Assembly (NCBI GenBank): GCA_964617665.1
Contig: CAZUAH010000099.1
Location: 1 to 32,696, forward strand
DNA from: JADHUC01 sp964617665
GTDB lineage: Bacteria > Planctomycetota > Planctomycetia > Pirellulales > Pirellulaceae
Reading direction: 5' to 3'
DNA: 32,696 bases
The stretch's first letter is position 1; each line of letters begins with the position of its first letter. The notes under the pieces were generated by a model. It was not told where the DNA came from. It did not search any database and was given only the letters and a program-made list of their open reading frames with translations. The translations under genes and the position numbers were made by a program. Positions 1 through 8,251 of the stretch are shown here, one piece after another.

Positions 1-56
1 AGGGGAAAAGTGCTGTAGCAGCGTGGAGGGTGTTGCGCTGGCCGGGGAGTTGAAGC

Positions 57-122
57 GAGTACAGATTAGTTGTACTCGGTGGGTACCTTCCCCTTGCTCC
101 ACCACCCACCGGATGTGGGTGG
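57..122 (-). terminator. Two hairpins 3' of the small secreted-protein gene
   Basis: Two perfect inverted repeats lie beyond the stop of the minus-strand gene at 167-694. One has 7-bp arms at 57-63 and 71-77 with a 7-nt loop. The other has 8-bp arms at 102-109 and 115-122 with a 5-nt loop. Neither is followed by a T-run on the minus strand, so an intrinsic terminator role is only a guess from position. Nothing else is recognisable in 1-166. Confidence 0.25.
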
Positions 123-166
123 GAGCACGATCGGTCTCGCGGGAACTGACTTTTTGGTAACGGTGA

Positions 167-694
167 CTAGCTACCCGAGGCGTTGTAGTCTATAGCCCAA
201 ATAAGCCCACCAATGCCCACGCCGATCCCAATCGCCTTGGCGATATTGCGTCGTCGGTCGGGATCCTGTCCCCGCATCACAACGTCACGCTGGGAAACGA
301 TCGCAGCAACACTCTGTGCTGAGGGAGGAGCTGTGTTGGGAGCCCAAAGCTGAAACGTACCGCTGCCGTTGGTAGTTTCGATCGTATAGGTTCCACTACG
401 CATCCCCCGGATCGCAAACCGTCCCTGCTGATCCGTCGTCACGGTGGCGATCTTCTTGGCTTGAAGCCGCACCACAACCTGTTGAGAGGATATAGGCAGT
501 CGCTGTGCGTCAATCACCTGCCCAACCAGGATGCCACCATCATGAAGGGCGACGTCCACGATCGGAGCCTGCCGATTTAGCGCGAGCGGCCCTGTAGTTT
601 CGTTCGGCTGTGTAGCAAGAACATTCGACGCGAAAAGCAGGCTCACCATCGCGCATGCCAGTGTCCCCGTGCGTAGAGAACTCACCTGTGTCAT
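167..694 (-). CDS. Small secreted protein with carboxypeptidase-regulatory-like domain
   Basis: The 175-residue protein has an N-terminal signal sequence (about residues 1-27, hydrophobic core followed by a VLAT-type cleavage region). A single beta-sandwich of the carboxypeptidase-regulatory-like type covers about residues 52-110, seen in the run GGILVGQVID, the TTDQQGRFAIRGM strand-turn and GTYTIET. The C-terminus has a glycine-rich hydrophobic segment (IGIGVGIGGLIWAI, about residues 155-168) that may be a membrane anchor or buried helix. The ATG at 694 is supported by an AGGGGGAT Shine-Dalgarno-like stretch just upstream. Such small CarboxypepD_reg-like exported proteins are common in planctomycetes and their function is unknown. 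It stands alone, divergent from the MBL-fold gene. Confidence 0.75.
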   Translation of the reverse strand: MTQVSSLRTGTLACAMVSLLFASNVLATQPNETTGPLALNRQAPIVDVALHDGGILVGQVIDAQRLPISSQQVVVRLQAKKIATVTTDQQGRFAIRGMRSGTYTIETTNGSGTFQLWAPNTAPPSAQSVAAIVSQRDVVMRGQDPDRRRNIAKAIGIGVGIGGLIWAIDYNASGS

Positions 695-1119
695 TGGACA
701 TCCCCCTGATCAAATGTGTGGTGTCGGATCCGTGACCCCAAAAAAGTGTATCGATTCTCTGCGGACCTCCACTGTGGAGGCGAGATCGAAGCGTGTTCTC
801 AGTCATCTTGTGACTGACTGTTTCATAATTGTCATCGGATATGCGAAAACATAAATGCAAGAAAAAGCTGAAGTGCACCACTATTGCTTGGGGAGAATCG
901 CCTGACCCTGGCAGGTAGTCCGCAAAAGGCGCCTATTTCTCCCAGACTGTGCAATGAGTGCCTTCTGGCAATTTGATTTTCGCTGATGGTGGCCTGCTGA
1001 TGGCTAGCAGATCGGCTGCAATAGGGAATTTCCGGGTCCGAGATTTGGGACTATCGTTGGTTCCCTAGCCGTGAGGCCCAGCATGCTGTGCGAGTCGACG
1101 CTCCGGCGTATAGGATGGA
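695..1119. other. Intergenic region between divergent genes
   Basis: This 425-bp spacer separates the divergently transcribed secreted-protein gene (-) and MBL-fold gene (+), so it should hold both promoters. I see no convincing -35/-10 pair, operator or RNA gene. Open frames crossing it have no family-like sequence. Confidence 0.4.
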
Positions 1120-1851
1120 ATGAACATGCGTTACCAATGGCTGATACTACAAAATGGCAGCCTGCCGCTCAGACCGGATGGCCGGACAGAGCCGCTGGAG
1201 CACGTTTGCACATCAACACTGATCTGGCCAGCGGAGGGTGAGCCGTCGCCAACGAACTCCATCGTCGTGGATCCGTGTCTTGGCCCCGCGGGCTTCGAGA
1301 ACGCCGTGCGCGGGTTGAGCGATATGGATGCGTCTTTTGGCGACGTTGGTTACTGCTTGGAGACGCATCAACATTACGACCATGTCTGTAATCTCCCGAC
1401 AGCGCGATCGCCTTTGACGGAGGACGATTCGGATTCCGCAGACATGCCTCGTTGGGTGCCTATCGCTCGGGGCGACTGCATGCCACTGCCCGACATCGAA
1501 CTGGTCAATTGCCCCGGCCATGATCCGGACCTGATGGCCCTGCGTTTTGATGCAATGGATGGCGAAACTTGGATCGTGGGTGACGCAATCCTCGATCAAC
1601 AGTGGCTCCTCGCATGGATGTTCTATTGGCCGAACAAATACTTGCGAGACGAGATCGTCGAAACATGGCGCTCGGTGGCCAAGATTCTCAAGGCCGCGCA
1701 AGTGGTCATCCCAGGTCACGGTCCACCGATTCACGTTGACGCGAACCTGCTGCAAACTCTGATCGAACGATTCCCGAAGGCTCCGTACTCGGACGACTGC
1801 CCTGACGTTTCCGAAACGCTGAGAGACCGACTGCAAAAGATGAACAAGTGA
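1120..1851 (+). CDS. MBL-fold metallo-hydrolase
   Basis: The 243-residue protein is a metallo-beta-lactamase-fold hydrolase without a signal peptide, so probably cytoplasmic. The first metal motif is seen as THQHYDH (HxHxDH). A second metal histidine lies in NCPGHDPD, the bridging aspartate in WIVGDAI, and the last metal histidine in VIPGHGPP. All metal ligands of a binuclear MBL enzyme therefore look present. The length fits the glyoxalase-II-like/generic MBL subgroup, but no subgroup-specific motif names the substrate. The ATG at 1120 follows an AGGATGGA stretch; a second ATG two codons later is possible. It converges with the M14 peptidase gene, with a G/C-rich hairpin element between them. 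Confidence 0.85.
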   Translation: MNMRYQWLILQNGSLPLRPDGRTEPLEHVCTSTLIWPAEGEPSPTNSIVVDPCLGPAGFENAVRGLSDMDASFGDVGYCLETHQHYDHVCNLPTARSPLTEDDSDSADMPRWVPIARGDCMPLPDIELVNCPGHDPDLMALRFDAMDGETWIVGDAILDQQWLLAWMFYWPNKYLRDEIVETWRSVAKILKAAQVVIPGHGPPIHVDANLLQTLIERFPKAPYSDDCPDVSETLRDRLQKMNK

Positions 1852-1887
1852 GTTCGTCTTTTCCAAGCCCCTGATCGCCACAATTTT

Positions 1888-1980
1888 GGGAGGGCGACGC
1901 TCCCGCGGCCCGCGCCCCGGCCGCCGCAAAAAACCCGCCCCCCACCCCCCCGGGGGCCGGTGGCGGCGCCCCCCCCCTCC
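1888..1980. repeat. G/C-rich hairpin element with probably miscalled interior
   Basis: A GGGAG...CTCCC hairpin at 1888-1904 follows a short T-run and sits between two convergent genes (stops at 1851 and 2011), as expected for a bidirectional terminator or dispersed intergenic hairpin. From 1905 to 1980 the sequence degenerates into long C and G homopolymers with one A6 run, unlike anything else in the window. The far edge (CCCTCCC at about 1974-1980) looks like the partner arm of the first hairpin. I read this as a real inverted-repeat element with low-quality base calls in the middle. Confidence 0.5.
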
Positions 1981-2010
1981 CAGGAACCGGCGGAGTAGAC
2001 GGACTGACTG

Positions 2011-3261
2011 CTAATCGGACGGCACCACCTCCGCTTGGGCTGGGACGAGCTCCTCTTTCCGAGCCAATAGCAATAGCCGCATCATCTCCTCTGCCGAGAT
2101 GGTTGCCTTCCGACGAATCCATTCGCGATCGGTGTTGTCGCCGAACTCGTAAGTGATCGCTGCAGTGCCCAATGTCTGGTACACCCACCGTTGTGATGTG
2201 GGTTTTGATCCTGAAACGGCAACTCGCCGAATAGAGTGGCCCGCCGCACGTTTGCCGACCGCTGTCAGCCATTTGGACGTGAAGTCCTTGGGGAACGTCT
2301 CTTGATCATCTTTTTGGGTATAGAACACATCGTGGTGAGTCGAATGAAAGTCCAGGAAGAGGTAAATTCGCCGCATGCCATCAGCAGCCTGTAATTGGAG
2401 GATTTCATCGCGCAACGCGCGAGTCTCGGGCTGTGCAAACGGACCCCAATCGCGATTCAGATCCACTCCGTTCACGTTGTGGCGCCAGTGTCCGTGCTCG
2501 ACGCCATCCGGATTGACCAAGGGAACGACGATTACCCGAAACGCGCCCCGAAATCGGCGCGCCAGTTCATCGTCGTGCGTCAATGTTTCGACGAACGCCA
2601 TCAGGCCGATCGTGCCGGTCACCTCCGGCGGGTGCTGCCGACCGATGATCATCACGTTGTCCGGCTCGGCAGCTTCGGTCAGATCCAGTTTGTGGATCGG
2701 CCGGCCTTCCACCGAGCGCCCCAGAATGCTCTTCTTGGCAAACGGCAATTTAGCCAGTCCGTCGAGCCACTCGTTCAATTCCTTGACTCCGATCATCTCT
2801 TGACCGGTTACCCACAGCGGATCCGGACCGATCTTCAACTGCAACGTGACTTCTTTCTTCTTTGGGCCCGCTTCGTACGCATCTGGGGCCAGCGTCGTCC
2901 AACGCACTCCATCGTGGCTGACCTTGGGGCGGTAACGGTGTGTCCCGTTCTCGTAAGTCATCCGGACGGTGACCGTTTGTTCCTTGTCTGAAGTGACCTT
3001 GAACGCATACCACGCGCTGTTGTTAATGGGCGCGTTTTCCGGACGGATGACAATCCGGAATTCGCTTGAGTCAAGTTGAACGCAGGCATTCAGCCGGGCT
3101 CCGGAGAAGCAGTTGCTGAACGACACGCCGGGCTGTTCGAAACGGTAGACCTCTTTGTCCTGACACGCGGCCTTGTCTGCACAATTAGCTTGCGGCAGAC
3201 AGCCTGCCCACAGAAATCCAACTGCGGCGGCCAGCCAGAAAGTGAATAGCCGACGTTTCAT
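2011..3261 (-). CDS. Exported M14-family zinc carboxypeptidase (CCP-like)
   Basis: The start chosen is the ATG at 3261, giving 416 residues; upstream extensions would place a long non-signal leader before a clear signal sequence (MKRRLFTFWLAAAVGFLWAG). C21 or C27 could make it a lipoprotein, but the lipobox is not canonical. Residues about 40-150 form a beta-rich N-domain like that of cytosolic carboxypeptidases (NNSAWYAFKV, then RYRPKVSHDGVRW). The M14 catalytic domain follows: zinc ligands H210 and E213 (HPPE), the NPDG turn and N269-R270 (DLNRDWGP) for substrate carboxylate binding, H306 (DFHSTHHD) and probable catalytic E372 (TYEFGD). All key residues are present, so it should be active. 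An exported address is at odds with the 'cytosolic' family label. It is divergent from the symporter gene. Confidence 0.85.
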   Translation of the reverse strand: MKRRLFTFWLAAAVGFLWAGCLPQANCADKAACQDKEVYRFEQPGVSFSNCFSGARLNACVQLDSSEFRIVIRPENAPINNSAWYAFKVTSDKEQTVTVRMTYENGTHRYRPKVSHDGVRWTTLAPDAYEAGPKKKEVTLQLKIGPDPLWVTGQEMIGVKELNEWLDGLAKLPFAKKSILGRSVEGRPIHKLDLTEAAEPDNVMIIGRQHPPEVTGTIGLMAFVETLTHDDELARRFRGAFRVIVVPLVNPDGVEHGHWRHNVNGVDLNRDWGPFAQPETRALRDEILQLQAADGMRRIYLFLDFHSTHHDVFYTQKDDQETFPKDFTSKWLTAVGKRAAGHSIRRVAVSGSKPTSQRWVYQTLGTAAITYEFGDNTDREWIRRKATISAEEMMRLLLLARKEELVPAQAEVVPSD

Positions 3262-3512
3262 ATCCAGCGGAACCGTTCGGTGTGATTGCCAAGTGATCAT
3301 ATGCAGCCTCTGCGCGCGGAGATTGTCAAACGGTAAGCCCGTACGCTGCTTCAGCGTTTTAGCGTGCAAGCATCTCGGCCACAACCTGTCGCAGGGGCGA
3401 AACGCTAACGCTCGGATCAGTAGCACAAGATGGACACGGCTTTCTGGCTTGCCTACAATCACCTGCCAGATTCTTAGTGGCGCAGACACAGGCAAAGAAG
3501 GGATCACGCGAG
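3262..3512. promoter_or_regulatory. Divergent intergenic region, peptidase / symporter
   Basis: These 251 bp separate the peptidase (-) and symporter (+) starts and should contain both promoters. The only decisive signal is an AAGAAGGGA Shine-Dalgarno stretch at 3495-3503, nine bases before the ATG at 3513, which favours that start over the upstream GTG at 3477. No operator-like palindrome stands out. Confidence 0.4.
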
Positions 3513-5438
3513 ATGGGCGCGCTGTCGACGCCGGATTTGGTAGTGTTTGTTGCGTCGTTGTTGGCGGTGATGGCGCTGGGGCTTTGGGCGGGTCGCAAGG
3601 AAGACACTTCGGAAGACTTCTATCTCGCCGGCAGAACAACGCGTTGGTGGGGCGTGGCGGGATCGATCTTCGGCTCGAACGTCTCGGCCAACCACATCGT
3701 GGGAATGATGGGCGTCGGCTTTTCAGTTGGTTTCGCCCAAAGCCACTTCGAGATAACCGCCATCGCCGGTCTGCTGCTTCTGGCCTATGGCTTCCTGCCG
3801 GTCTACCGCAAGCTGAACGTCTACACGCTCAGCGAATACCTCAGCCGCCGCTACGACGACCGCTGCCGGGTCGTGTACGCCGTCCTGATGATTTTCATTT
3901 TGGTCGTAATCCAAATCGTACCGGGCTTCTATATCGGTTCAAGGTCGCTAAACATCCTGCTGGCCAAGGACACTACGACAAACGCCGCGTCGCCAGAGTC
4001 TGAGGTGGAAACCGGCGGCGATTCTGCTGGCGCACCAGCGGTTGCCCGACACGCCCAGATCGGCTTTCGCCACTTTGTGCTTGGCATATTGGTCATGATG
4101 TTCGTCACCGGCACCTACACGATCTTGGGCGGACTCAAGGCGGTGATTGTCACCGACGTGATCCAGTCGGTGATGATGCTCGCGGGCGGATTGATCGTAG
4201 CCGTGCTGACGTTCACCCAGCCGGAGATCGGCGGCTGGGCCGGCATGCGAGCTTTGGACGCCGCGCCGGGCGCGCGCGATATGATGCACTTGTATCTGCC
4301 CTCCGACCACAAGATGCTACCGTGGTCCGGCGTGCTGACGGGGCTGTTGATAATGCACTTCCACTACTGGAGTACCAACCAATTCATCGTGCAGCGAGCC
4401 CTGGCAGCCCGATCGGGCCAGGAAGCCCGCATGGGCATCATCGTAGCCGGGTTCCTCAAGCTGTTGATTCCGCTGTTCTCTATCGGAACCGGTGTCGCCG
4501 CGTACTACCTGTTCGCTGCTCGATTGCCCGGCATCGCACTGGATCAGGACACGGCCTTTCCCATGCTCATGCGTCATGTGGTGGCGCCTGTGGGGTTCGG
4601 GCTGGTTGGCATCGTTGCCGCGGGACTGATCGGCGCCATCCTTTCCTCGATCGACTCGATGCTCAACTCGGCCGCCACGATTGTTACCATCGATTTCTAC
4701 CAGCGATACTACCGGCCGGGTGCATCGGAAAAAGAACTGGTACGCGTCGGGCAGGCATGTATCGTGGTGTTCCTGGCCGCAGCGGCCCTGTTGACGATCC
4801 TTACCATGGATCCCAATTCGAAGGACAGTTTCTTCCTGAACATTGCCAACGAGCAGTCTAGGTTCGCGATTGGAATCGTCGTGGCCTTCGGACTCGGCAT
4901 GTTCTGGAAACGGTCTACCGCAGCTGCCGGCTTGGCGGCCATTGTTACCGGGATAGTGTTCTCCTACGCGTTGCCGCCTCTGTATGTCTGGCTTCTGGCG
5001 CCGCACGAGCCGATCGCTCGCGTGCTTGGCCCGGAACTAAACTTCATGCACCGCGTGGCCGTAGTGGCGATGCTGACTGTGTTGGTGCATGTGGTTGTCA
5101 CCTGGAAGACACAGCCCGATCCGGAAAAGTCGAGATTCACTTGGACGGATCTTGGCGGACACAAGCCCCAAGTCCTCCGCCGTGCGCTGCTTGCGCTGGC
5201 TGCGTCGATCATACTGTACGCAATACTCGGCGTGGTGCTGTTCGTTGGTTGGAGCACGCCGCTGGCCGCCGGACTGATCGCGGCAATCTGGACGTGGAGT
5301 CTGTTTGTCGTTTCCACAGTCGCCGCCCGACGCCGCGACGATCGTTCCCTCTCGCTTGGCTCCCTCGTGACCGACGATCGCATTTGGGCCGGACTGCTTG
5401 CGGCAACGGCCGTTTGGATGATGTACTATTTCGCTTAG
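3513..5438 (+). CDS. Sodium:solute symporter, SGLT-like (SSF family)
   Basis: The 641-residue polytopic inner-membrane protein has about 13-15 hydrophobic segments. SSF hallmarks are visible: the first helix with LGLWAGRKEDTSEDFYLAGR, the YTLSEYLSRRYDDR stretch, the TGTYTILGGLKAVIVTDVIQ motif, and the GAILSSIDSMLNSAATIV segment (from about residue 374), whose paired serines correspond to the Na2 site of SGLT-type carriers. A Gly/Ala/Glu-rich loop at about residues 155-185 is non-conserved. The gene ends 53 bp before a choline-sulfatase-like gene in the same direction, so the two probably form an operon. From that context I infer that it imports choline-O-sulfate or a related zwitterion with Na+. 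The substrate is not readable from the sequence itself. Confidence 0.88.
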   Translation: MGALSTPDLVVFVASLLAVMALGLWAGRKEDTSEDFYLAGRTTRWWGVAGSIFGSNVSANHIVGMMGVGFSVGFAQSHFEITAIAGLLLLAYGFLPVYRKLNVYTLSEYLSRRYDDRCRVVYAVLMIFILVVIQIVPGFYIGSRSLNILLAKDTTTNAASPESEVETGGDSAGAPAVARHAQIGFRHFVLGILVMMFVTGTYTILGGLKAVIVTDVIQSVMMLAGGLIVAVLTFTQPEIGGWAGMRALDAAPGARDMMHLYLPSDHKMLPWSGVLTGLLIMHFHYWSTNQFIVQRALAARSGQEARMGIIVAGFLKLLIPLFSIGTGVAAYYLFAARLPGIALDQDTAFPMLMRHVVAPVGFGLVGIVAAGLIGAILSSIDSMLNSAATIVTIDFYQRYYRPGASEKELVRVGQACIVVFLAAAALLTILTMDPNSKDSFFLNIANEQSRFAIGIVVAFGLGMFWKRSTAAAGLAAIVTGIVFSYALPPLYVWLLAPHEPIARVLGPELNFMHRVAVVAMLTVLVHVVVTWKTQPDPEKSRFTWTDLGGHKPQVLRRALLALAASIILYAILGVVLFVGWSTPLAAGLIAAIWTWSLFVVSTVAARRRDDRSLSLGSLVTDDRIWAGLLAATAVWMMYYFA

Positions 5439-5491
5439 GATCGCGGACGAAACAGCTCGGATGTTGCTCGCAACTGAATAGTAAATCTCCC

Positions 5492-7030
5492 ATGAAATCG
5501 ACACCACCAAACATCCTGATGATCATGGCCGACCAATTGGCTCCCCTGTGCCTGAGCGTTTACGGGCATCCTGTGGTCAAGAGCCCGCGGATCGACGAGC
5601 TGGCGGAACGAGGCGTAGTGTTCGATGCGGCATACACGAACTGCCCGATCTGCGCCCCATCGCGAGCGAGCATGTGTACCGGACGCCATGTGGGGGCGAT
5701 CGGCGCGTACGATAACGGCGCCGATTTTCCATCGTCCGTTCCGACGTTCATGCACCATTTGGGTCGCGCGGGTTACGAGGTCGTGTTGTCGGGCAAGGCC
5801 CATTTCATTGGCCCCGATCAGCGGCACGGTTTCCAGCGACGGCTCACGCCGGAGATTTATCCGTCCAGCTTCACTTGGACGCCAGACTGGTCCCTCGGCG
5901 AGTACCACAATCCAGGCACGGCGGTCGATCAGTTGCGCGAGGCAGGCCTGTGTGAATGGAATATGCAAATGGACTATGACGAAGAAGTCCGCTTCCGTGC
6001 GCTAGAGGCGTTGCGCGACTTCGCTCGTCGCCAGGAGGCAGGACAGCCATTCTTCCTGTGCGCCAGCTTCACCCATCCGCACGAACCGTACATCACCACA
6101 CGCCGATGGTGGGATCTGTATCGAGACGACGAAATCGATCCACCCGCGGCACCGGCCGTTCCGCTTGACCAGGTGCATCCCTACAACCGCTGGCTGCAAA
6201 TCCATCACATGATCGACGTCTTTCCTCCACGCGAGGATGACGTCCAGAGGGCGCGGCATGCTTACTACGGCATGATCAGCTATTTCGATTCGTTGGTGGG
6301 CGATTTGACCGACGAGCTTGATCGTTTGGGCCTGGCCGAAAACACAGTGGTGCTCTTGACCGCCGATCACGGTGAAATGCTGGGCGAGCACGGCATGTGG
6401 TTCAAACGCACCTACTTCGAACCGTCAGTCCGAGTGCCGTTGATCTTGGCCGGAACAGATCGAGTTGCGGCCGGCAAGCGGCTCACAGAGACCGTCAGTC
6501 TGGTCGACCTTATGCCGACACTGCTGGAGATCGCCGGCTTGGACGATCGAGAGGAGATCGAACCGGAACTGGACGGCGACAGCCTTTGCGGCCTGCTTCA
6601 AGGTGGCGAGCGACCGTGGAAGGACTATGCAGTGGCCGAGTACTACAGCGAAGGCGTGCTGCATCCCATGCGCATGGCCGTCAGCGATCGCTTGAAATAC
6701 GTCCACGTTCATCAAGAAGCGGACCAATTGTTCGACCTCAGTCGGGATCCACACGAGTTGACAAACTGCATCGACCAACCCGCCTACGCAGAACGCTTGG
6801 CGCGCCTCCGAAAGCTCGTCCACGACGGCTGGGACGCCGAGGCGACCGAGCGGCAAGTGCTGGAAAGCCAGCGCCGACGACGGCTGATCATCGAAGCCCT
6901 TTCGGCCGGGCCGTCGCAACCATGGGATGCCCAGCCCGATTTCTATGCTCACGAGCAATACGTCCGCAAGGAAGACGCGCAAGCCACCAACGCGCGACTC
7001 CGATATCCCCGCGCTGACGATGAGGCATGA
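5492..7030 (+). CDS. betC: Choline-sulfatase-like arylsulfatase
   Basis: The 512-residue type I sulfatase would cleave choline-O-sulfate to choline and sulfate. The formylglycine motif is CAPSR with C54 as the modified cysteine and R58. D14 (MADQ) and the later TADHGEMLGEHG segment supply metal ligands, and LSGKAHF has the conserved Lys/His. Features specific to choline-sulfatases are present: the ADQL opening, IGAYDNGADFPSSVPTF, HFIGPDQRHGF, and IYPSSFTWTPDW. The C-terminal tail RRRLIIEAL...PWDAQPDF...YVR matches the choline-sulfatase C-terminal domain. There is no signal peptide, as expected for this cytoplasmic enzyme. The ATG at 5492 aligns the C54 numbering; the longer open frame to 5141 overlaps the symporter and lacks homology. 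Choline specificity is inferred from the motifs. Confidence 0.85.
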   Translation: MKSTPPNILMIMADQLAPLCLSVYGHPVVKSPRIDELAERGVVFDAAYTNCPICAPSRASMCTGRHVGAIGAYDNGADFPSSVPTFMHHLGRAGYEVVLSGKAHFIGPDQRHGFQRRLTPEIYPSSFTWTPDWSLGEYHNPGTAVDQLREAGLCEWNMQMDYDEEVRFRALEALRDFARRQEAGQPFFLCASFTHPHEPYITTRRWWDLYRDDEIDPPAAPAVPLDQVHPYNRWLQIHHMIDVFPPREDDVQRARHAYYGMISYFDSLVGDLTDELDRLGLAENTVVLLTADHGEMLGEHGMWFKRTYFEPSVRVPLILAGTDRVAAGKRLTETVSLVDLMPTLLEIAGLDDREEIEPELDGDSLCGLLQGGERPWKDYAVAEYYSEGVLHPMRMAVSDRLKYVHVHQEADQLFDLSRDPHELTNCIDQPAYAERLARLRKLVHDGWDAEATERQVLESQRRRRLIIEALSAGPSQPWDAQPDFYAHEQYVRKEDAQATNARLRYPRADDEA

Positions 7031-7115
7031 ACGGTCAACCCGACAGCGAACCATCCACGACGTGGACCTCTGCGGCGGGATCTATCAATAGAGGGCGGCT
7101 TTGTCGATACGGCAA

Positions 7116-7180
7116 CTACAGTTCGCGAATGCGGATGTTGCGGAACTCGATTTGGCAGCCGTGGCTTGACCAAGAATTCC
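7116..7180 (-). pseudogene. C-terminal scrap of a DUF1080 (3-keto-disaccharide hydrolase-type) gene
   Basis: Read on the minus strand, 7166 to 7116 gives SHGCQIEFRNIRIREL followed by a stop. This is the typical end of DUF1080-family proteins, where an IEFRNIRIxEL strand closes the lectin-like fold. Just upstream (about 7167-7182) the other frames read GILGQ-like residues that would restore the usual GxLGLQSHG only with a small indel. Nothing of the family is visible further upstream, so this is a decayed remnant. The rest of 7031-7390 shows nothing recognisable except the Shine-Dalgarno site of the next gene. Confidence 0.6.
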
Positions 7181-7379
7181 GGCGTTCGTGGTGTTGGCCA
7201 TGCCTTGGGTGCTGTGATGCGGTGAGTGTTCAGCGTTGGGACTTTACCTCCAAGTGATCGTACGCGGCCAGCACGAACGCCTTCGCGCGTCAACAGCAAA
7301 GCGATATCGTATACCTTTGGTCGGATGCCATGGGACTGACAAGTGGCTGTCTTGATCGGTACGGGTAGCGGAAGAGTAT

Positions 7380-7384
7380 GGAGG
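7380..7384 (+). promoter_or_regulatory. Shine-Dalgarno site deciding the SUMF1-like gene start
   Basis: A perfect GGAGG six bases before the ATG at 7391 favours that start over the GTG at 7343. The ATG start also opens directly into a signal peptide. Confidence 0.7.
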
Positions 7385-7390
7385 TCGAAG

Positions 7391-8248
7391 ATGCGGTATG
7401 CCTCTGTGTGTCTACTGTTGGTTGTGTTGATGAAACCTGCGGCCGGCGCCGAGCCGGCGCTGGCAACCGCGCCGTTCTCGGCCGATGAGGCTAAGACGCA
7501 CCAGTCGGCGTGGGCGAAACACCTGGGGCTGCCAGTGCAGGTGGCAAATTCGGTGGGGATGAAGCTCTCGCTGATCCCCCCTGGGCAGTTCGTGATGGGT
7601 AGTCCGCAAGACGAGGAGTGGCATCGTCCCGACGAGATTCTGCACCGCGTGACGCTGACCAAGGCCTTCTACATAGGTGCGACCGAGGTGACGCAGGGAC
7701 AGTGGAAGGCGTTGATGGGCGAGAATCCCAGCTTCTTCACCGACGACGCGTTCCCTGTCGAGACCGTCACGTGGGATCAGGCGGCTGAATTCTGCCGGAA
7801 GCTGAGCGAAAAGGAACGGGTCAAGTACCGTTTGGCGACCGAGGCGGAGTGGGAGTATGCCTGCCGAGCAGGGACGACAACTCCTTTCCACACAGGCAAT
7901 ACGATTAGCCCCGGCCAAGCGAACTACGATGGCAATCGCACCTACGCAGGCGGAAAGAAAGGCGTCTTTCGCGAATCAACGATCAAGTGCGGCAGCCTTC
8001 CGCCGAACGCGTGGGGATTGCACGAAATGCATGGCAACGTTTGGGAATGGTGCGCGGATTGGTATGCCGAATACCCCAAAGGCGAGACACGCGATCCGAT
8101 GGGCCCGGCGACCGGCGACTGCCGCATTTTTCGCGGAGGTTGCTGGATCAACTTTCCCGCCGTCTGCCGCTCAGCCAACCGCGCCAAGGTCGCGCCCGTA
8201 AGCTGGAACTTTCACTTGGGTTTTCGCGTGGTTCGTCTATTGGACTAG
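7391..8248 (+). CDS. Secreted SUMF1/FGE-fold protein lacking one catalytic Cys
   Basis: The 285-residue protein starts with a signal peptide (cleavage near residues 18-20, AAGA). It then has a full formylglycine-generating-enzyme-type fold: LIPPGQFVMGS, the EVTQGQWKALMG motif, PVETVTWDQAAEFC, YRLATEAEWEYACRAG, GLHEMHGNVWEWCADW and LGFRVVR. In true FGEs the RGGSxxC...C region carries two catalytic cysteines. Here the aligned stretch starts RGGCWINFPAVC, so the first position is Asn254 while the second Cys (C259) is kept. With export added, it is unlikely to mature the cytoplasmic sulfatase next door. Planctomycetes have many such SUMF1-domain proteins of unknown role. It converges with the propeller gene, leaving only 3 bp between stops. 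Confidence 0.85.
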   Translation: MRYASVCLLLVVLMKPAAGAEPALATAPFSADEAKTHQSAWAKHLGLPVQVANSVGMKLSLIPPGQFVMGSPQDEEWHRPDEILHRVTLTKAFYIGATEVTQGQWKALMGENPSFFTDDAFPVETVTWDQAAEFCRKLSEKERVKYRLATEAEWEYACRAGTTTPFHTGNTISPGQANYDGNRTYAGGKKGVFRESTIKCGSLPPNAWGLHEMHGNVWEWCADWYAEYPKGETRDPMGPATGDCRIFRGGCWINFPAVCRSANRAKVAPVSWNFHLGFRVVRLLD

Positions 8249-8251
8249 AAG

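Noticed and set aside
1706..2272. 188-codon minus-strand frame across the G/C tract
   Set aside because: It runs through the miscalled G/C tract and antisense of the MBL gene; Gly/Pro/Ala low complexity only.
3262..3639. N-terminal extension of the M14 peptidase to 3639
   Set aside because: It would overlap the divergent symporter start and place 126 Pro/Arg-rich residues ahead of an obvious signal sequence.
5141..5491. N-terminal extension of the choline-sulfatase to 5141
   Set aside because: It lies inside the symporter gene in another frame, and the family N-terminus (NILMIMADQ) begins right after the ATG at 5492.
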